From NCBI GenBank assembly GCA_934045075.1, contig OW203722.1, positions 4,893,264 through 4,957,263 on the forward strand: a stretch of 64,000 nt of DNA, written 5' to 3'. This document shows positions 12,201 to 18,200 of this stretch, piece by piece; the stretch's first letter is position 1; the number at the start of each line of letters is the position of its first letter. This stretch comes from Yponomeuta sedellus. Its lineage: Eukaryota > Arthropoda > Insecta > Lepidoptera > Yponomeutidae. Both the position numbers and the translations under genes were made by a program. Under the pieces are notes generated by a model. That model saw nothing but the letters and a program-made list of their open reading frames with translations, was not told the DNA's origin and made no database searches.

Positions 12201-15200
12201 TCGATCTGCGGCTGCGTTACCAGGTGCAGCAGGGCGCGGCCGCCGCAGAGCGCGGCGGCGTAGCTCCCGGCCAGCTGCAGCGCGGCCACCGGCGCGGCGT
12301 ACTGCCGCCGGCCCGCCGCGGCTCCGGACAGCGGCAGGAACCACGCCAGCGCGTCGCGCGCGCAGCCCACGTGACTGCCGCCCAGCGCTAGCAGCGTGGG
12401 CTCCGTCGGCAGCGTGTACGTGGCCAGCGCGACCGGTTCGGCTGAAAAAAACAGAATCGCAAAATTGTACTGAGTGTGGGGTGATTGAAGATGTCTATCA
12501 CATTTTAGTAGAATGTGTCCGGAATAGTAGTGTAAGAGAGCAGATTTACCAGATATGTGAGACATTTCACGTAGTTGAGGGTTGCAACATCATTCTAGCT
12601 TTTCCGGATTCGGATGAAGCTAGAATGATGTACAAGATGGTTAACTTTGGATTGCGTGCTAGATTACCAACAATAGATAAGTTTAGAATAGCAATAATGA
12701 GGGTGACATGGTCACTTTTGTACCGAACCCTTTTAAATAAATAAAGATTAAAAAAAAAATAAAGAAAATTATATTTTGTAGAGTCTTGTAACTCGACACT
12801 GTCAACTTATGACAAAATTTTATAGAGTACTTTGTCGTAAGTATTTTACCTAATTAGCGTTACTAACGGTTTTTACGTGATTGCAAAAAAATATTACGAA
12901 TAAAAACTCAAAATGTTAATGGCAGTAACTCCGCCGTATTGTACGGAGTTTACGTGAAATAAAAGTATTAATAAACTTAGTTAAAACCATGAAAGGAAAT
13001 TAAATTAAACTTTATCGCTATAATTTGGGCAGTAGTCAATTTATGTAAACTGTTTGAGTCTGTGAGACTCAAACAGTCTACATAAATGTAAATTTAACCT
13101 ATATTTTTTCAAATATTTCTATCTGCCTGGAACATGCCCCTGAAAGACGCCCACTTTTGGACATGAAGCCACTTCACCGTCACGGCAACCCCGTTTCCTG
13201 CCAATCTTGTCCAGCCATCTACCTCCCGCTCTCCTTTACAAAACCATATCGCCATACACACCACAAAAGCGATGGCATAAGCTTTGTTTATGTTTGAAAG
13301 ATTAAACACACATACATTTTGAGATCGGTGCAGAACCTTTTATTTATTGTGAGGAAAATTCTGTGTAAATGTTAAAAGAGAAAAAAGTTAAAACGTGAAT
13401 TAAACATTCAAAAGACAGGGTTTAAAACGTCGTGGTAGAAATCACTCAAACGTAAAAATATTCATTTAAACGAGTCTATAATTTATGCACCCCTTTAATT
13501 ATTGCTTTCGAGCTATTCAATGCAAATGTAAGGGGTGTCAACATGAAACAGAATACTAAAAGTGGTCACTTGACTGGTTTGTTAGCCGGTTTGTTTACAA
13601 TAACAGGTGAACGTCGAGCTCAAGTTTCACAAAGAAAGAAGATTCAGATATGAAGACCGAATTGAAATGTGGGGCACCGGAGTTTAATATGATTCAATCT
13701 TCTTACCTACTCAGACATCTTATTACCCCTATTATGATAGTCTGGAAATATTATTAGTCTGGAATAGCACAAAACCGGGACAAAAGGTAGCTCCCGGAAT
13801 AATACACATCGTTTTCAGGCGAATACATTTGCGAGCAACAGCTATTACCTGATTGTATGCTTATTTTTACAGTTTTTATTTACACCGCTTTTTTATATCT
13901 TTATCGTACATGTTATTTGTGTTTCGCTTGGTGGCTTTTCTCCTATTTATTTAAAGACCGTGGTTTCAGTAGGTAAGGCAGATTACGGCGTAATCCTTTC
14001 TTCTTCCAATCCATTTATTAATTTCGCATTATTCACTCGGAATTAACCATCTACAAGTAAACACAGAATGGACATCGAATGCCAAATGAATTTCTTAGTG
14101 AACAGATCCAACCATATTATATCAGTTCATTCAACGTTGCCTTCCTTGTTGCCTCTCGCTCACATTATAGTCCAGTTCATCCGAAGGTTGTCTGGAAGAG
14201 ATCACTTTTAGTGATAAGGCCGCCGTCTGTACTCTTAGGTTAAGAAATATCTGTGTAATTTGCATTTTTATGTACAATAAAGTGTTCTCTATCTATCTAT
14301 CTATAGGGCAACTATGTGCGAGAGATTTTTCAAATACATTTATTATTTTCTTTTCTTTATTGGTGTGTAAAACAAATAACAAACAATCGATATAAAACAA
14401 ATAACAAGCATAATAAGCTTAGCAGTGGCCGTGATCGCTAGTCATCTGCCCAAAATGGTGGATGTTGAACTTATCCGCCATTTTGTTTCGTCGCCAAGAG
14501 TCACCTTTTAAAACAAAATGGCGGATGTCTTTACAATTACTTACACTTATTCAAGGAGTCCCCTTCGTCGCCGACAGCGATACACTGGTAGACCGTGGCC
14601 TCGGTCAGGCTGGTCAGGGTCACGACCCTGGTGCCGTACACAGCGCAGAGCGGGGGCAGGGTGGTGACGTAGACGCTGAGGTAGGCGCGGCCCGCGGTGG
14701 CGAGCAGCCGGCCGTCGGCGGACCACGCGCAGCGCTCTGACCCTCCCGGCGGCATCACTGACCCGGCCATCTCGCCGCTGTTCCACAGCGAGATGAGCTT
14801 GAGTCTGCAATGAGGGGGTTACGAACTGTTATGGAAGGTACCATGTACTCGGACAGCAAAGAATATGGTTTTGATCAGCAATAGAACTTGTTCTCAAAAC
14901 TCTGAGACCCATAACTCACTGTCCGTCCCCGCAGGTAGCCGCCTGCCCAGCGCCGCTACAGATCGCCACGTCAGTCAGGCTGTCCTTGTGATTCTTAACT
15001 TGAAACAGCTCCTCGCCGACCTCCTAAAATATTAAATTGGGATTGTCTACAACTGTCTACGTTAAACACTTAAATAATATAGTGTCATGGATAGATACAT
15101 GTAATATACCTGTCAAAGTAAGATCTGGCGATTCTACTCTTAATGCTAAACGTGGAACCCATTCATTCTTAGGCTCTTACTAATAAACACCGTCTAAGCC

Positions 15201-18200
15201 TGGTATAGTTACACAGTGTTTTGTTCATTTGAATGTAATTTTCAGTTGGAAGAAAAGAGACAAAACACTGCATAGTTATACAATACACCAAGTTTATTAG
15301 TAAGGCTGCTAAAGTTCAAGATATGTACAATCGATATCAACCCTTGTATGTCCCCACTGCTGGGGCACGGGTCTCTTCCTGCACCGCAGAAAGGTAATCG
15401 ATCAATCAGGTACAATCAGTACCAGGATAAACCTGCCTATATTAGGTTGTATCGAAACCGCAGAATTGTCCACGACATAAGTATGTTTTGCGAGCACTAA
15501 GTCTCTGATGAGAGATAACAGGTCTAGTGACGATAACATGGCATGAGTACCTTGATGTGCGTAGAGATGGCGATGATGAAGCCGGCGCTGAACCCAATCA
15601 GTATGTAGCCATCACCATACCACTTGTACGAGACTATAGAGCCATAGCGCTGCTGGAACGCCAGCTCTATGGGATTGTCCGGATTCAGTAGGTTGTACAG
15701 ATACAGCGTACGTTTACCCACCACAAGGCTTATCTGTAAAAATATCGTTAGTGACTATCACGTTTTCACAACCCGGTTATGGCAATTTCAGTATGACGGC
15801 TATGGGTTCTGCAATTACTTGGGTTTAACAAGACTGCAGTTAATTTGGAGCGCAGAGCAGTCAAATCATACGTCACATTCTGTTTGTCGTGGCACAACTT
15901 GGACCGCCTTTCAAGGGCATGTTTCATAGAATTACAATTCATGGTTTACTATAACCATTAAATGAAAATTGTGTTGCAAACTATTAAGCCACAGAATAGT
16001 CATAGTAAACTACGGGGCTGTAAGTGATGCAATCTACTTCAGCCAGATGTCGCTGCCTGTACGTAATACAGAGAATAGTGTAAAGAGGTTCGAAATTTCA
16101 CTGATGCCGGTGAGTCGCCCATTAGCTCAGTTGGATAGAGCGCTTGCACGGATAGCCAGAGGTCGCGGGTTCGAATCCCGGCATGGGTGGAATTTTTAGC
16201 CTCTAAATAGGTTTTAAAAATTTTCCTTAGCACGGGTTAGTGCATTAAAAATAAAAATAGTATAATCATGTGGGTACAGCGATATCACAAGAAAAATCGT
16301 AATTTGCGCTTTCCCTTATTCAAAAACTCTCTCAGAGACACAAAATGCCCGGTTAGATAAGTTAAATCGGCTATTGTTTAATATGACTTTTGGCCGTCGA
16401 GACAAAGTATTATATTTTGATACGAATAAATTTATTCGAAACTTTATATTGACTCCTGATCTAATGAAATATAGTAGGCTCGTTCCTTTATTTAAAAGTG
16501 GTGATAAGCAAGATCCCACAAATTTCAGACCAGTCTCAGTTCTACCCGTTTTGAGTAAAATATTCGAGAAGATAGTTCTAGGTCAGCTGCTTACACATTT
16601 CAATGACTATCAACTTCTCCATGGTCAGCAATTCGGCTTTACGCAAGGGCGCTCTACAACGGACGCCGGCGTCATGTTAGTTAAACATATATTTAGTGCA
16701 TGGGAAGATCGCAAGGATGCTATAGGTGTATTCTGTGACTTGTCAAAAGCATTTGATTGCGTGGACCATAAAACACTTCTTTTAAAATTAAAGCACTATG
16801 GTATAAACGGGAATAGCCTAAAAATTAAGACATCATATTTAAAAGGGAGAGTTCAAAGAGCTGATATAAATAGAACTAAATCTTCAGGGTCAGAGGTCAG
16901 GATAGGAGTGCCACAGTGATAGATTTTGGGGCCGTTCCTCTTCCTCGTATATGTAAATGATTTGCCGTTCATGGTTCAAAATATGTCAGAGATAGTATTA
17001 TTTGCAGATGACACGTCACTTATTTTCAAAATTAAGAGTCAAGAAAATGACCTTGACAATACAAATAATGCTCTCTCTCTGGTACTAAATTGGTTTACTT
17101 CTAATAACTTATTGTTAAATTCAAAAAAGACAAAATGTATAAAGTTCACTCTTCCAAATGTCAAAACGGTTGACAGCAATGTTTTAATGGGGAATGACAA
17201 ATTAGACCTCGTGAATAAAACTGTATTTCTAGGTATCACAATTGATGCAAAGCTTCAATGGGGTCCTCATATATGCTAATTTTTCTATATATAGAAAAAT
17301 TAGCAAATAGGCTTAGGTCAGCACCATATGCAGTCAAAAGAATTAGGGAACTAACTGAGACGTCGCAACTGCTAGGCTTGTTTATTTTAGTTACTTCCAT
17401 AGTCTTATGTCCTATGGCATACTACTGTGGGGACGGGCAGCAGACATTGAGACGATCTTCGTCTTGCAGAAGAGAGCGATCAGATTGATTTATAGGCTGG
17501 GTAGTAGAGATTCGTTAAGAGATTTCTTTAAATAAACTAACATCCTGACAGTTGCCAGTCAGTATATATATGAAAACATTATGTACGTTAGGAAAAATAT
17601 CAGTAACTTTAAAACTTTAGGTGGCCAACACAATGTAAATACCAAAGAGTATATAGTAAATACTAGAAATAAACATAAACTTTTGTTCCCGCTATTTAGG
17701 CTGGCAAAGGTTAATACATCCTTCATGGGGCATTGTATACGCTTCTATAATAAAATCCCTGAAGATATATTAAGCTTGCCTGAATCGCGGTTCAAAAAAT
17801 ATGTTAAGTACACTTTGTGCCAAAAGGGCTTCTATAACATAAAGGATTATTTGGATGACAATGAGGTCTGGAATTAAACCCAGTACAATGTATGAGTTCT
17901 ATGTTTTATAATAATTGTGTAAGCTATGTTAATTAAGGACTTTGAAAAGACTAAGTTTGGAGTTTTTTTGTCCATTTTTTCTCCGAAATGAACTAGTTTT
18001 TGAAATGGACACCTAGTTTGAATTTTAACGTTCATTAAGCCGCAGTTTCTGTGCTACTTTGAATAAAACCTTTTCATTTCATTTCATTCCGATGTTAAAA
18101 CCTAACTGCAAAGTAGGTAGTCGGGGCTGTAAGTGATGCAATCTACTTCAGCCAGATGTCGCTGCCTGTACGTAATACAGAGAATAGTGAAAGAGGTTCG

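Larger units (their letters stand above)
16310..18080 (+). mobile_element. CR1/L2-like non-LTR retrotransposon, 5'-truncated and decayed
   Basis: The RT-coding region 16374-17279 and C-terminal region 17581-17877 are followed by a 3' UTR ending in CTTTTCATTTCATTTCATT. The same 3' tail occurs at 60467-60657 and, inverse, at 6418-6660. The clade is assigned from the pentamer-like tail and C-terminus and is tentative. Confidence 0.8.

Noticed and set aside
10905..12232. CRISPR-like array
   Set aside because: No unique spacers; whole units are repeated in tandem in a eukaryotic intron.
11651..12391. Long repeat proteins on both strands of the minisatellite
   Set aside because: Openness follows from the 84-bp unit being a multiple of three; no start context, conserved domain or non-repeat part of its own.
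16120..16197. Apparent tRNA gene with A and B boxes (also at 18220-18298, 53410-53495, 8715-8805)
   Set aside because: The shared 5' heads and 3' tails and the degenerate anticodon arm show these are tRNA-derived SINEs, not tRNA genes.
16374..17877. Host gene with reverse transcriptase domain
   Set aside because: Stops, frame changes and a LINE 3' tail show a decayed retrotransposon.
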